From Anaerolineae bacterium (GTDB lineage: Bacteria; Chloroflexota; Anaerolineae; Anaerolineales; Villigracilaceae), in assembly GCA_003524705.1 (NCBI GenBank), contig DQGV01000038.1, positions 1 to 5,721 on the forward strand: DNA of 5,721 nt. The letters run 5' to 3'. The notes below the pieces were generated by a model. It was not told where the DNA came from, made no database searches, and saw only the letters and a program-made list of their open reading frames with translations. Below, piece by piece: positions 1-5,721 of the stretch (its first letter is position 1; each line of letters begins with the position of its first letter). The position numbers and the translations under genes are program-made.

Positions 1-32
1 TAAGTTAAAACAATTAAATGGTGAAGCAAAAT

Positions 33-67
33 AATAAAACATCCCGCAAATTGCGGGATGTTTTATT
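33..67 (-). terminator. Rho-independent terminator of tilS, possibly bidirectional
   Basis: An inverted repeat has arms 33-49 and 51-67. Its core is eight GC-rich pairs, CATCCCGC at 40-47 against GCGGGATG at 53-60, with A:T pairs extending both the loop side and the base. Read on the minus strand the stem is followed by a T-rich run (TTTTATTATTTT), the classic intrinsic-terminator layout. The tilS stop codon (63-65) lies inside the outer A:T part of the stem, so termination would come immediately after the gene. On the plus strand the stem is followed by TTTTATT, so it could also stop a transcript arriving from the left; no such gene is visible in the 32 bases available. Confidence 0.88.
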
Positions 68-1502
68 CAATCGTGTCTTGTGGGCGCGTAATTGAAAAAT
101 AAATTACATTTTTTGTTTCATCTTTCAAACGGTTTTCATGGGCAGGGCGAAAGCCCGGCACCCATATAATTTTATCGCCTGCACATAAGAGGGGCCAGCG
201 ATCACGCGCACGTTGCGGCACTTTTTCATTGACAAAAAAATCTGATATTTTTTGCGTATGACCATCCATGCCCAATGGAGAAAAATGGTCACCCATTCGC
301 CTCACCCTTAATTCAAATTGTTCGGGTAAACCTTCAGCATCTAACCACACCTGATACGGGTCATCATTCTCTTTGGCTTGTTCTTTTGCTAACGTGGGTA
401 AACGCCAATGTTCAGAGGTGAACTTCCAGCCACCTGCCAAAGAAATTTGATTTGAAATAGAAACTGAAATGGATTCAGCACTTGGCATTTGGGGCCAAAT
501 ATCAAATGGCAATTCTGCATTAGATGTAGCAATATAAATTAAATTGGATTCTCGAACCAAGCACAAGCCACCTTTCAAATCTACATTGACAGAAGCATCG
601 GTCGAGTTAATCACTTGAACGGCACGCTCTAGTGCCTGAAAACTGACATCTGTGTTTGGGCGTAGAATCCGCATGGCGTGCTTGACCAAGTTTCGTTGTA
701 GTCCTTTTGAAGCGGATGAAAGTCGAGTTACATCAAAAGATAAAAACATCTCATCGGCTTCAACAAGCATCTCATCCCATGCCACTTGTAAAGATTCGAC
801 AATAAATCCATAATCACTTTTCAAAGATTGTGACATACGCACAACGGCTTCACGAAATTTTGGATTATAAGTTTCTAGAGTAGGGATCAAAAGATGACGA
901 ATTCGATTGCGTTGAAAGTTTAATGAATCATTGGTTGAATCATAATGTGGGCGCAAACCATTGACGGCGCAATACACAACTGTTTCTTCACGCCACACAT
1001 CTAACAATGGTCGAATGACTGGAATTTCAGGATCAAAAGTTTTGATGATAGAACGATACGACATGCCTTTCAAACCGTTCATACCACTACCACGTAAAAA
1101 GTGCATCAAGATAGTTTCCACTTGGTCATCTGCTGTATGACCCACCGCAACGGCTTGAGCTTTATATTTTCGTGCCAGTTCAAACAGAAAACGATACCGC
1201 AAATTACGCGCGGCTTCTTCAACTGATAATTTATTTTTTTCAGCATGGGCTTGCACGTCTGCACCATCAATCACACAACGCAACATCAAACGAGTTGCAG
1301 TTTTTTCCACCATGCGCGCATCTACTTGTGAGTCAGGTCGTAATTTATGGTCAAAATATGCCACAATTATTTGATAACCTGCTTGGCGTATTACTTCCAT
1401 TAAACACAAGCTATCAGGTCCCCCAGACACACCGACAATAATTGGTTTGTCTTTGACAAGCCCACATTCTTTTTCAAGAATTTTTTCGACAGATTCAATC
1501 AT
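63..1502 (-). CDS. tilS: tRNA(Ile)-lysidine synthase TilS
   Basis: This 479-residue cytoplasmic enzyme is predicted to attach lysine, using ATP, to C34 of the CAU anticodon of tRNA-Ile2, making lysidine so that the tRNA reads AUA and is charged with Ile. The N-type ATP pyrophosphatase P-loop SGGPDS is at residues 26-31. FDHKLRP at about 50-56 and GHTADDQVETILMHFLRGSG at 121-140 are the other family blocks of the catalytic domain. A middle tRNA-binding region follows, and residues about 396-470 form the TilS C-terminal domain (RVRRMGDHF... SDFF... VPQRARDRWPLL... WVPGFR). The length matches the long TilS form with all domains. The ATG lies 2 nt after the epimerase stop and has no clear Shine-Dalgarno, which suggests translational coupling. 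It is the last gene before the terminator. The gene is normally essential and nothing looks broken. Confidence 0.96.
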   Translation of the reverse strand: MIESVEKILEKECGLVKDKPIIVGVSGGPDSLCLMEVIRQAGYQIIVAYFDHKLRPDSQVDARMVEKTATRLMLRCVIDGADVQAHAEKNKLSVEEAARNLRYRFLFELARKYKAQAVAVGHTADDQVETILMHFLRGSGMNGLKGMSYRSIIKTFDPEIPVIRPLLDVWREETVVYCAVNGLRPHYDSTNDSLNFQRNRIRHLLIPTLETYNPKFREAVVRMSQSLKSDYGFIVESLQVAWDEMLVEADEMFLSFDVTRLSSASKGLQRNLVKHAMRILRPNTDVSFQALERAVQVINSTDASVNVDLKGGLCLVRESNLIYIATSNAELPFDIWPQMPSAESISVSISNQISLAGGWKFTSEHWRLPTLAKEQAKENDDPYQVWLDAEGLPEQFELRVRRMGDHFSPLGMDGHTQKISDFFVNEKVPQRARDRWPLLCAGDKIIWVPGFRPAHENRLKDETKNVIYFSITRPQDTIE

Positions 1503-1504
1503 GA

Positions 1505-1909
1505 TTAAATTTGATACAGTTCAACTAACACGCCACCCGTTGACTCAGGATGAATAAAAGCATATTGTTTGCCATCATCCGCTTTGCGTGGTTCTTCATT
1601 GATTAATCGTATATTTTTTTGTTTAAGTTGAGATAACATACCTGCAATATCATCCACTTGCAAGCAGATATGATGCATTCCTGCGCCACGCTTGGCAAGA
1701 TATTTTGCAATACCAGAATCATCTGTGGTCGGCATCACCAATTCAACTTCGGCACCATCTACTGGCAAAAACGCAACCTGAGATTTTTCGGCAGGCACAT
1801 CGCGTAATTCATGCAATTCCATTCCTAAAGCATCACGCCAAAAAGCGAGTGATTTTTCCATGTCTTCAACCACAACAGCAACGTGATGAATTGATTTTAT
1901 TTTTGGCAT
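1505..1909 (-). CDS. mce: Methylmalonyl-CoA epimerase (VOC / glyoxalase fold)
   Basis: This 134-residue cytoplasmic protein is predicted to interconvert (2R)- and (2S)-methylmalonyl-CoA, linking propionyl-CoA carboxylation or succinyl-CoA rearrangement to the B12-dependent mutase. Two VOC half-repeats are visible: IHHVAVVVEDMEKSLAFW (from residue 7) and GMHHICLQVDDI (from 77). The metal ligands expected from the Propionibacterium enzyme map to H9, E56 (Gln in that enzyme), H80 and E130 (in GVLVELYQI). The segment VMPTTDDSGIAKYLAKRG is typical of epimerases rather than glyoxalase I. The family length is about 130-150, so the protein is full length. A good GGAG Shine-Dalgarno sits 6 nt before the ATG. 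The mutase and carboxylase genes are not in this window, so the pathway assignment rests on the protein alone. A related VOC isomerase or dioxygenase is the main alternative. Confidence 0.9.
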   Translation of the reverse strand: MPKIKSIHHVAVVVEDMEKSLAFWRDALGMELHELRDVPAEKSQVAFLPVDGAEVELVMPTTDDSGIAKYLAKRGAGMHHICLQVDDIAGMLSQLKQKNIRLINEEPRKADDGKQYAFIHPESTGGVLVELYQI

Positions 1910-1915
1910 TTATGT

Positions 1916-1920
1916 CTCCA
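1916..1920 (-). promoter_or_regulatory. Ribosome binding site of the epimerase gene
   Basis: On the minus strand TGGAG is followed by a 6-nt spacer (ACATAA) and then the ATG at 1909. It fills most of the 12-nt gap after the SGNH hydrolase stop, fixes the epimerase start, and is the only clear Shine-Dalgarno in the window. Confidence 0.7.
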
Positions 1921-1921
1921 C

Positions 1922-2608
1922 TTATCTCAAAATTTCTAAAGCAATCGGCAAGGCAAGTTTTGCCCATTCAGCATACATTTTTCCAGAAGGATGCAAACCA
2001 TCTGGCGCGATTAAATCAGCATCATTGACTGCTTCGCGGGAGATAGGCGTAACATCTACATAAGCGATGCCTAACTTTTCTGATTCTTCTTTATTAATTT
2101 GATTAAACGCATCAATCTCAGTGGCAATTGTTTCTGCATCTCGACCTCGAGCAAACGGGGTGACTCCCCAATCTGGAATCGAAACGACAAAAACTTTGTT
2201 TTTGTCTCCACCAGCATATTCAACTGCTTTATTTAATAAGAAAACAAATTCTTGACGACATTCTTCTTTATCATATCCACGATATTGGTTGTTGACGCCA
2301 ATTAATAAAGAGACCATATCGTATGGCGGTGTGAGCGTTTCTTTTTGAATGCCCTCCCATAATTCAGAAGTCGTCCAGCCTGTGCGGGCAATAATTTTGA
2401 CCTCAACATCTCCGCCGATTAGTTCAGCCAATTGATTGGGCCAACGTTCATTTTCAGGCACACTTTCACCAATGGTGTATGAATCACCAAGTGCAAGATA
2501 ACGAATTGTAGAATTTGAAGGAACCGAATCAGGGGTTGTCGTCACAGAGCCTCCACAAGAGATGAGAAATAGAAAAACAAGAAATATACTAAATTTATTT
2601 TTAAACAT
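1922..2608 (-). CDS. SGNH/GDSL-family hydrolase lipoprotein
   Basis: This 228-residue protein is predicted to be exported and lipid-anchored on the outer face of the cytoplasmic membrane, where it would hydrolyse an ester or acyl group on an unknown substrate. Residues 1-17 are a short signal peptide (MFKNK, then a hydrophobic run) ending in the lipobox LIS-C18; C18 would be the lipidated cysteine. A low-complexity Ser/Thr/Pro linker covers about 21-34. SGNH blocks follow in order: GDSYT with nucleophile S43 (block I), Gly77 in RTGWTT (block II), Asn106 in IGVNNQY (block III), and D203-G-L-H206-P (block V), giving the Ser-Asp-His triad. It resembles the TesA/arylesterase-like group, but substrate cannot be read from sequence. 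An in-frame stop lies three codons before the ATG, so the start is secure although the AGGG in front of it is only 1 nt away. It heads the tight cluster with the epimerase and tilS. Confidence 0.9.
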   Translation of the reverse strand: MFKNKFSIFLVFLFLISCGGSVTTTPDSVPSNSTIRYLALGDSYTIGESVPENERWPNQLAELIGGDVEVKIIARTGWTTSELWEGIQKETLTPPYDMVSLLIGVNNQYRGYDKEECRQEFVFLLNKAVEYAGGDKNKVFVVSIPDWGVTPFARGRDAETIATEIDAFNQINKEESEKLGIAYVDVTPISREAVNDADLIAPDGLHPSGKMYAEWAKLALPIALEILR

Positions 2609-2619
2609 GCCCTGATTTT

Positions 2620-2658
2620 AATGCAACAAAGCCATTCTAGCGAATGGCTTTGAGCATT
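2620..2658. terminator. Intergenic hairpin between HD-GYP and SGNH genes; possible weak terminator or processing site
   Basis: A perfect 11-bp stem pairs 2627-2637 with 2642-2652 around a 4-nt loop (TAGC). After a small internal loop, AATGC at 2620-2624 pairs with GCATT at 2654-2658. It fills most of the 60-nt gap. Read on the minus strand (the genes' direction) the stem is followed only by TTGCATTA, a poor U-tract. On the plus strand it is followed by ATTATTTTT, a better one, yet no plus-strand gene precedes it. It may therefore be a weak terminator or attenuator for HD-GYP transcripts, a stabilising mRNA hairpin, or a plus-strand stop for antisense transcription. Confidence 0.5.
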
Positions 2659-2668
2659 ATTTTTGAAG

Positions 2669-4834
2669 TCATTTTTTTATAGTTTGCATAAAAATTTCAA
2701 CGGCTTTAGGGTCAAAATGGGTGTTATTGAGGGAATAAATATGCTCAATTACCCTGTCTTCGATCCATGCTTGGCGATAGGGTCTATCAGAACGTAAGGC
2801 ATCCCACACATCCACAACCGCAAATAAACGCGCAGATAACGGAATCTGCTCACCATGCAACCCACGCGGATAGCCACTGCCGTCCCATTTTTCGTGGTGG
2901 CAATATGGAATGTCTAATGCAGGGTGCAAATAATTAATTGGCAATAATAATTCATAAGCATACGTTGGGTGCATACGCATAATTGACCACTCTTCAGATG
3001 TCAACTTATCTGGTTTGAGCAAAATATTATCAGGGATGCCCATTTTGCCAATGTCATGTAACAAAGCACCACGCCGCACATGGACTAGTTCATTGCTATT
3101 CATACCAGCCAAGCGAGCAAGTTTTAGCGTCATTTGGGTAACGCGTAACGTATGACCTTCTGTTTCTTTGTCACGCAAATCCAAAGCATGAGACCAACCT
3201 TCAATAGTTGTATCATAAGCAAGCGCAAGGTCTAAATTCGAGCGTTGCAATTCTTCAAATGATTTCACGCTATCAATTGCCATAGCGGTTTGCCCAGCCA
3301 ACGTCTCAAAGAAATCAATCCAATCTTGTGAGGCTTTAAAGGGTCGGCGGAAGATAACATTGAAAACGCCGATCAGGTTTCCCTTGACGATAAGAGGCGT
3401 GGAATAAACAGCGCGTCCATCTTCGTGGATAATTGCTGACAAAAATGGGTCATTCGATTCATCTTCATCAATCATATCTATAAAAACTGTGCGACGCTCT
3501 AATGCGGCTTTGCCATTTATGCCATCATCGAGCCTTGAAATGAACGATTGCATTTCTTCGGTGTGATTGCCCGTGACTGCAATGGTTTCAAGCATCATCA
3601 TCGATTGATTAAATAATTCGATTTGTACAATATCTACATGCAAACGCATTTTTGCTTCATCAAGTACAGTTCGCAATGTTAAACGCAAATCCGTTGTGCC
3701 AAGAATGGCAAGGTCAATGGCGCGTAATGATTTCAAACGGAAAAGTTGTTGTTGAATGGCTTCTTCTGTGCGTTTACGTTCGGTAATATCTACCGAGAGA
3801 ATAAACAAACCTTCAGCCACAGGTTCAATGCTTAACTCAAACCAACCCGATTGACCGTCTGGATATACAAATTGATTTTCAATGCGGGCAGGTGTGCGTT
3901 CTTTCATACAATTACGCAACGTATTAAACAAAGGTGTTTCATCAATGCCGGGGTACACTTCTATCATCGTACGCCCAACCAATTCATCTTTTGTTACATG
4001 CCCCTGATTTGCAACGACATCATTCACATATAAATAACGCCAATCGAAACCAATAATCTGGCAACCCTCTAGCATGGTATCTAACACACGCACATATTTT
4101 TGATTAACTTCTATCAATTCATCGGAACGCTCTCGCACTCTTTTATCTAATTCTTGATTCAATTGATGCAATTCATCTTGTGCAATGCGGCGTTCATGCA
4201 CTTCACGATTCACAAAATAAAAAGAAGTAAACAACAATAAGACACTCACGAGTGCCGCAGAAGTCATTGCTATTAGCGTGTTGCGCAAATATGTCGAAGA
4301 CATATCTGACCAATACAAAAGCAAATCATTTTCTGCCATTTCCATTTCAATGATGATTTGACGAATCGCATCCATGGTCTCTTTGCCTGTGCCGCTTAAG
4401 ATAACCTCTTGAGCAGATTCAAAGCCCGCTTCTTGTCTTAGACGTACCACCTGCTCAATGACCCTCAACCTTTCATCTACAAGTGGCATGAGGTCTTGTA
4501 ATCGTGTTTGTTGTTCTGGCTTATTTGCCGTAAGGGATTGTAGTTCTGCTAAATGCTTTGTTACGCCTGTTTCTGGGTCAATTGCGTTGTAATACGGTTC
4601 AAGATATGTTTCATCACCAGTAATGACGTATCCCCGTTGGGCGGTCTCTGCATCTACAATCAGAGTTAAAGTTTCTTCTAATTTGGCTAAAGTTAATAAC
4701 GTCTGGCTAATGTTTGTATTGCTGTTTATCAGCGTCGTCAAATTGACGAACGAAAACATTCCCGCTATGAGCAAAATTGTGATGGCAATAACGAAGGCTA
4801 GATTTGAAAAATTACCTGTAAGGAAGCGTTTCAT
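2669..4834 (-). CDS. Membrane sensor c-di-GMP phosphodiesterase: CHASE3-PAS-GAF-HD-GYP
   Basis: A 721-residue signalling protein, predicted to hydrolyse cyclic di-GMP in response to extracytoplasmic and internal cues. Counting from the ATG: transmembrane helix at about 12-35; extracytoplasmic CHASE3-type helical domain at about 37-185 (with ETAQRGYVITGDETYLEPY); second helix at about 186-208; charged coiled coil to about 247; PAS at about 249-355 ending in SVDITERKRTEE; GAF at about 375-525; HD-GYP at about 540-721. The catalytic domain is complete: E557 and H561, HDIGK at 593-597, H622, HHEKWDGSGYP at 646-656, D675 in VVDVWDAL, then DRPYR. No GGDEF or EAL domain is present. A TTG immediately precedes the ATG and could add one residue; neither has a clear Shine-Dalgarno. 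The frame is open for about 30 more codons upstream but offers no ATG, GTG or further TTG. The signal sensed is unknown. Confidence 0.93.
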   Translation of the reverse strand: MKRFLTGNFSNLAFVIAITILLIAGMFSFVNLTTLINSNTNISQTLLTLAKLEETLTLIVDAETAQRGYVITGDETYLEPYYNAIDPETGVTKHLAELQSLTANKPEQQTRLQDLMPLVDERLRVIEQVVRLRQEAGFESAQEVILSGTGKETMDAIRQIIIEMEMAENDLLLYWSDMSSTYLRNTLIAMTSAALVSVLLLFTSFYFVNREVHERRIAQDELHQLNQELDKRVRERSDELIEVNQKYVRVLDTMLEGCQIIGFDWRYLYVNDVVANQGHVTKDELVGRTMIEVYPGIDETPLFNTLRNCMKERTPARIENQFVYPDGQSGWFELSIEPVAEGLFILSVDITERKRTEEAIQQQLFRLKSLRAIDLAILGTTDLRLTLRTVLDEAKMRLHVDIVQIELFNQSMMMLETIAVTGNHTEEMQSFISRLDDGINGKAALERRTVFIDMIDEDESNDPFLSAIIHEDGRAVYSTPLIVKGNLIGVFNVIFRRPFKASQDWIDFFETLAGQTAMAIDSVKSFEELQRSNLDLALAYDTTIEGWSHALDLRDKETEGHTLRVTQMTLKLARLAGMNSNELVHVRRGALLHDIGKMGIPDNILLKPDKLTSEEWSIMRMHPTYAYELLLPINYLHPALDIPYCHHEKWDGSGYPRGLHGEQIPLSARLFAVVDVWDALRSDRPYRQAWIEDRVIEHIYSLNNTHFDPKAVEIFMQTIKK

Positions 4835-4845
4835 CAAGTCAAATT

Positions 4846-4869
4846 TTGTAGTACGAAGATAAACTACAA
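4846..4869 (-). promoter_or_regulatory. Small inverted repeat in the leader of the HD-GYP gene
   Basis: TTGTAGT at 4846-4852 and ACTACAA at 4863-4869 are perfect 7-nt inverted arms around a 10-nt loop. As RNA this would form a modest hairpin about 11 nt before the HD-GYP ATG, over the region where a ribosome binding site would be expected. As DNA it could be a dyad operator. Seven AT-rich pairs can arise by chance, so the role is open. Confidence 0.3.
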
Positions 4870-4882
4870 GATGCTGAGACGA

Positions 4883-4888
4883 ATTATC
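4883..4888 (-). promoter_or_regulatory. Possible -10 element for the HD-GYP gene
   Basis: On the minus strand GATAAT (five of six matches to TATAAT) lies about 49 nt before the ATG, in the only sizeable intergenic gap. No convincing -35 hexamer sits 16-18 nt upstream, where CCTATT or its neighbours occur, so this rests on one short motif plus location. Confidence 0.2.
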
Positions 4889-4895
4889 TTCTATG

Positions 4896-4918
4896 TAGGC
4901 TTCAAAATAGGCTTCAAA
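4896..4918. repeat. Two-copy direct repeat upstream of the HD-GYP gene
   Basis: TAGGCTTCAAA occurs at 4896-4906 and again at 4908-4918, eleven identical bases with a 12-nt period. The pair lies just upstream of the possible -10 element, where an activator or repressor might bind. It could equally be a local slippage duplication; the unit is a whole number of codons and the frame leading into the HD-GYP gene stays open through it. Confidence 0.6.
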
Positions 4919-4968
4919 TGTAATAGCAAAAGATTAATTAAACGTGAAATGCACTCTAGTACTTTGGT

Positions 4969-5721
4969 TTACCTCGCCCAAAGCAAAGTTGGAATTTTGG
5001 CAATTTTTCCCCACTTGCTCAACGAAGCTCGGCGAGTGAAGACATCATAATCATTTTTTTCAATTACATCCAAAATGCCTTCATAAAAAACAGAGGCGGC
5101 ACGAATGGCAAGTTGACCTTCGCGTTCAAGCAAATCAATGCCAGGCTTTGAGTCTTTGTATAAATGGCGAGTGCGATTAATCTGAAAACGCATAAACTCA
5201 CGCCAATTTTCGGTCACTTTTCCTTGAGCAATATCGTTTTCTGAAATGCCAAATTGCTCTAATTCTTCACTAGGGAAATATAAACGCCCATTTCGATAAT
5301 CCTCCCCTACATCACGCAGAATATTTGTCATTTGTAGGGCAACGCCTAATTTAATGGCGTACGGAATCGCTTCTGTACTTTTGAAGCCAACAATGTACAT
5401 ACTCATCAAACCAACGGTGGAAGCCACGCCATAACAGTATGTAGCCAGTTCGTCGAAGGTTTGGTAGCGAGATTCGTTCAAATCGCGGGCAACACCATCA
5501 ATGAGTTGCAAGGCGTAATGGTGCGGGATGTGGTATCGGGTTAAAGTATCTGCCCACGCGAGAGCAACCAAGTCGCCCGTAGGAGGCGAAGCGGTTTTCA
5601 CAATCTCACGCCAATAATTTAGTTCAAAGTCTCTATCTTTTTTGTAGTCAATTTCATCCACAATATCATCTACAGTGCGGCAAAAAGCATATAAAGCCCG
5701 AACGGCTGAGCGTTTTTCTTC
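4969..5721 (-). CDS. crtB: Phytoene/squalene synthase family protein, 5' end outside window
   Basis: The visible 250 residues belong to an all-helical head-to-head prenyl synthase, predicted to join two geranylgeranyl diphosphates into phytoene, the first carotenoid step, at the inner membrane surface. The first Asp-rich motif is DDIVD at visible residues 18-22, preceded by the family signature [20 protein letters not shown] lies at about 95-106, and the second Asp motif DVGED (137-141) is in [18 protein letters not shown]. The C terminus, [15 protein letters not shown], is typical and complete. A GTG at 5659-5661 is an internal Val of DDIVDE and not the start; the frame runs open to the window edge and only a short N-terminal piece should be missing. 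The match favours CrtB, but squalene or hydroxysqualene synthases of the HpnC/HpnD type share these motifs, so the product, and hence the symbol, is tentative. Confidence 0.88.
   Translation of the reverse strand, partial: EEKRSAVRALYAFCRTVDDIVDEIDYKKDRDFELNYWREIVKTASPPTGDLVALAWADTLTRYHIPHHYALQLIDGVARDLNESRYQTFDELATYCYGVASTVGLMSMYIVGFKSTEAIPYAIKLGVALQMTNILRDVGEDYRNGRLYFPSEELEQFGISENDIAQGKVTENWREFMRFQINRTRHLYKDSKPGIDLLEREGQLAIRAASVFYEGILDVIEKNDYDVFTRRASLSKWGKIAKIPTLLWAR

Larger units (their letters stand above)
4835..4968. other. Intergenic region between the prenyl synthase and HD-GYP genes
   Basis: This AT-rich gap of 134 nt is the largest non-coding stretch of the window. It contains the direct repeat, the possible -10 and the inverted repeat listed separately, plus an AT-rich block (TTTAATTAATC on the minus strand near 4932-4942). 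I see no convincing intrinsic terminator after the prenyl synthase gene, so read-through into the HD-GYP gene is possible. No recognisable riboswitch or small gene is present. Confidence 0.6.

Noticed and set aside
1172..2028. Plus-strand open frames at 1172-1441 (89 codons) and 1705-2028 (107 codons)
   Set aside because: They lie antisense to tilS and to the epimerase/SGNH genes, whose motifs are unambiguous. The translations show no recognisable domain and no supporting ribosome site was found.
2671..2715. A TTGACC hexamer (2710-2715) on the minus strand with TTTATG or TATAAA-like sequence downstream, as a promoter for the SGNH operon
   Set aside because: Spacing and -10 match do not agree: at 17 nt the -10 is TTTATG (three of six), while TATAAA is too far away for this hexamer and only 13 nt from a TTGAAA. 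In AT-rich sequence this is expected by chance.
3851..4862. Plus-strand open frames at 3851-4033 and 4623-4862
   Set aside because: They are antisense to the PAS and CHASE3 parts of the HD-GYP gene, with no domain or start signal; they are frame shadows of a well-supported gene.
4835..4968. A c-di-GMP riboswitch controlling the HD-GYP gene
   Set aside because: The gap is long enough, but I could not find the paired helices and conserved core of a GEMM-type aptamer. Only a 7-bp hairpin is visible.
4940..4968. A terminator directly after the prenyl synthase gene
   Set aside because: Only a 3-4 bp pairing (GTGC/CAC region) and the AGTACT palindrome are present, with no stable GC-rich stem before a T run.
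1..5721. CRISPR array, insertion sequence, phage or defence genes, tRNA genes
   Set aside because: There are no spaced repeats, terminal inverted repeats, transposase or nuclease motifs, or cloverleaf sequences; all five genes are housekeeping, metabolic or signalling types with similar base composition.

Overview
This window is a stretch of ordinary bacterial chromosome with five genes, all on the minus strand. In the direction of transcription (high to low coordinates) they are: a phytoene/squalene-synthase-family gene whose 5' end lies beyond the right edge; a membrane-bound CHASE3-PAS-GAF-HD-GYP protein predicted to hydrolyse cyclic di-GMP; an SGNH/GDSL hydrolase lipoprotein; a methylmalonyl-CoA epimerase (VOC fold); and tRNA(Ile)-lysidine synthase TilS. 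A strong symmetric hairpin with U-rich flanks overlaps the tilS stop codon and closes the unit at the left edge. I see no RNA gene, mobile element, CRISPR array or phage gene.

The source is probably a member of the Chloroflexota, Anaerolineae-like. The basis is the sensor/HD-GYP domain layout, the style of the TilS sequence (a GHTADD...LRGSG block followed by a full C-terminal domain) and the coexistence of carotenoid-type prenyl-synthase and methylmalonyl-CoA genes in a genome of moderate GC, roughly low 40s percent by eye. This is an inference from family resemblance and no marker gene settles it.

Layout: 1-32 is short AT-rich sequence with no gene; 33-67 is the terminator; 63-1502 is tilS; 1505-1909 is the epimerase, with only 2 nt to tilS; 1922-2608 is the SGNH lipoprotein, 12 nt from the epimerase; 2609-2668 holds an 11-bp hairpin; 2669-4834 is the HD-GYP gene; 4835-4968 is the one substantial intergenic gap, with a 12-nt-period direct repeat and a small inverted repeat; 4969-5721 is the partial prenyl-synthase gene.

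The last three genes (SGNH, epimerase, tilS) are packed tightly enough to be one translationally linked operon, although their functions (envelope ester hydrolysis, propionate/methylmalonyl-CoA metabolism, tRNA modification) share no obvious pathway. The HD-GYP gene has its own upstream gap and a hairpin after it, so it may be a separate unit or a weakly insulated part of the same one. I find no previously undescribed system here. The points most worth a second look are the complete metal-ligand set of the HD-GYP domain, the hairpin at 2620-2658 and the repeats in front of the HD-GYP gene.
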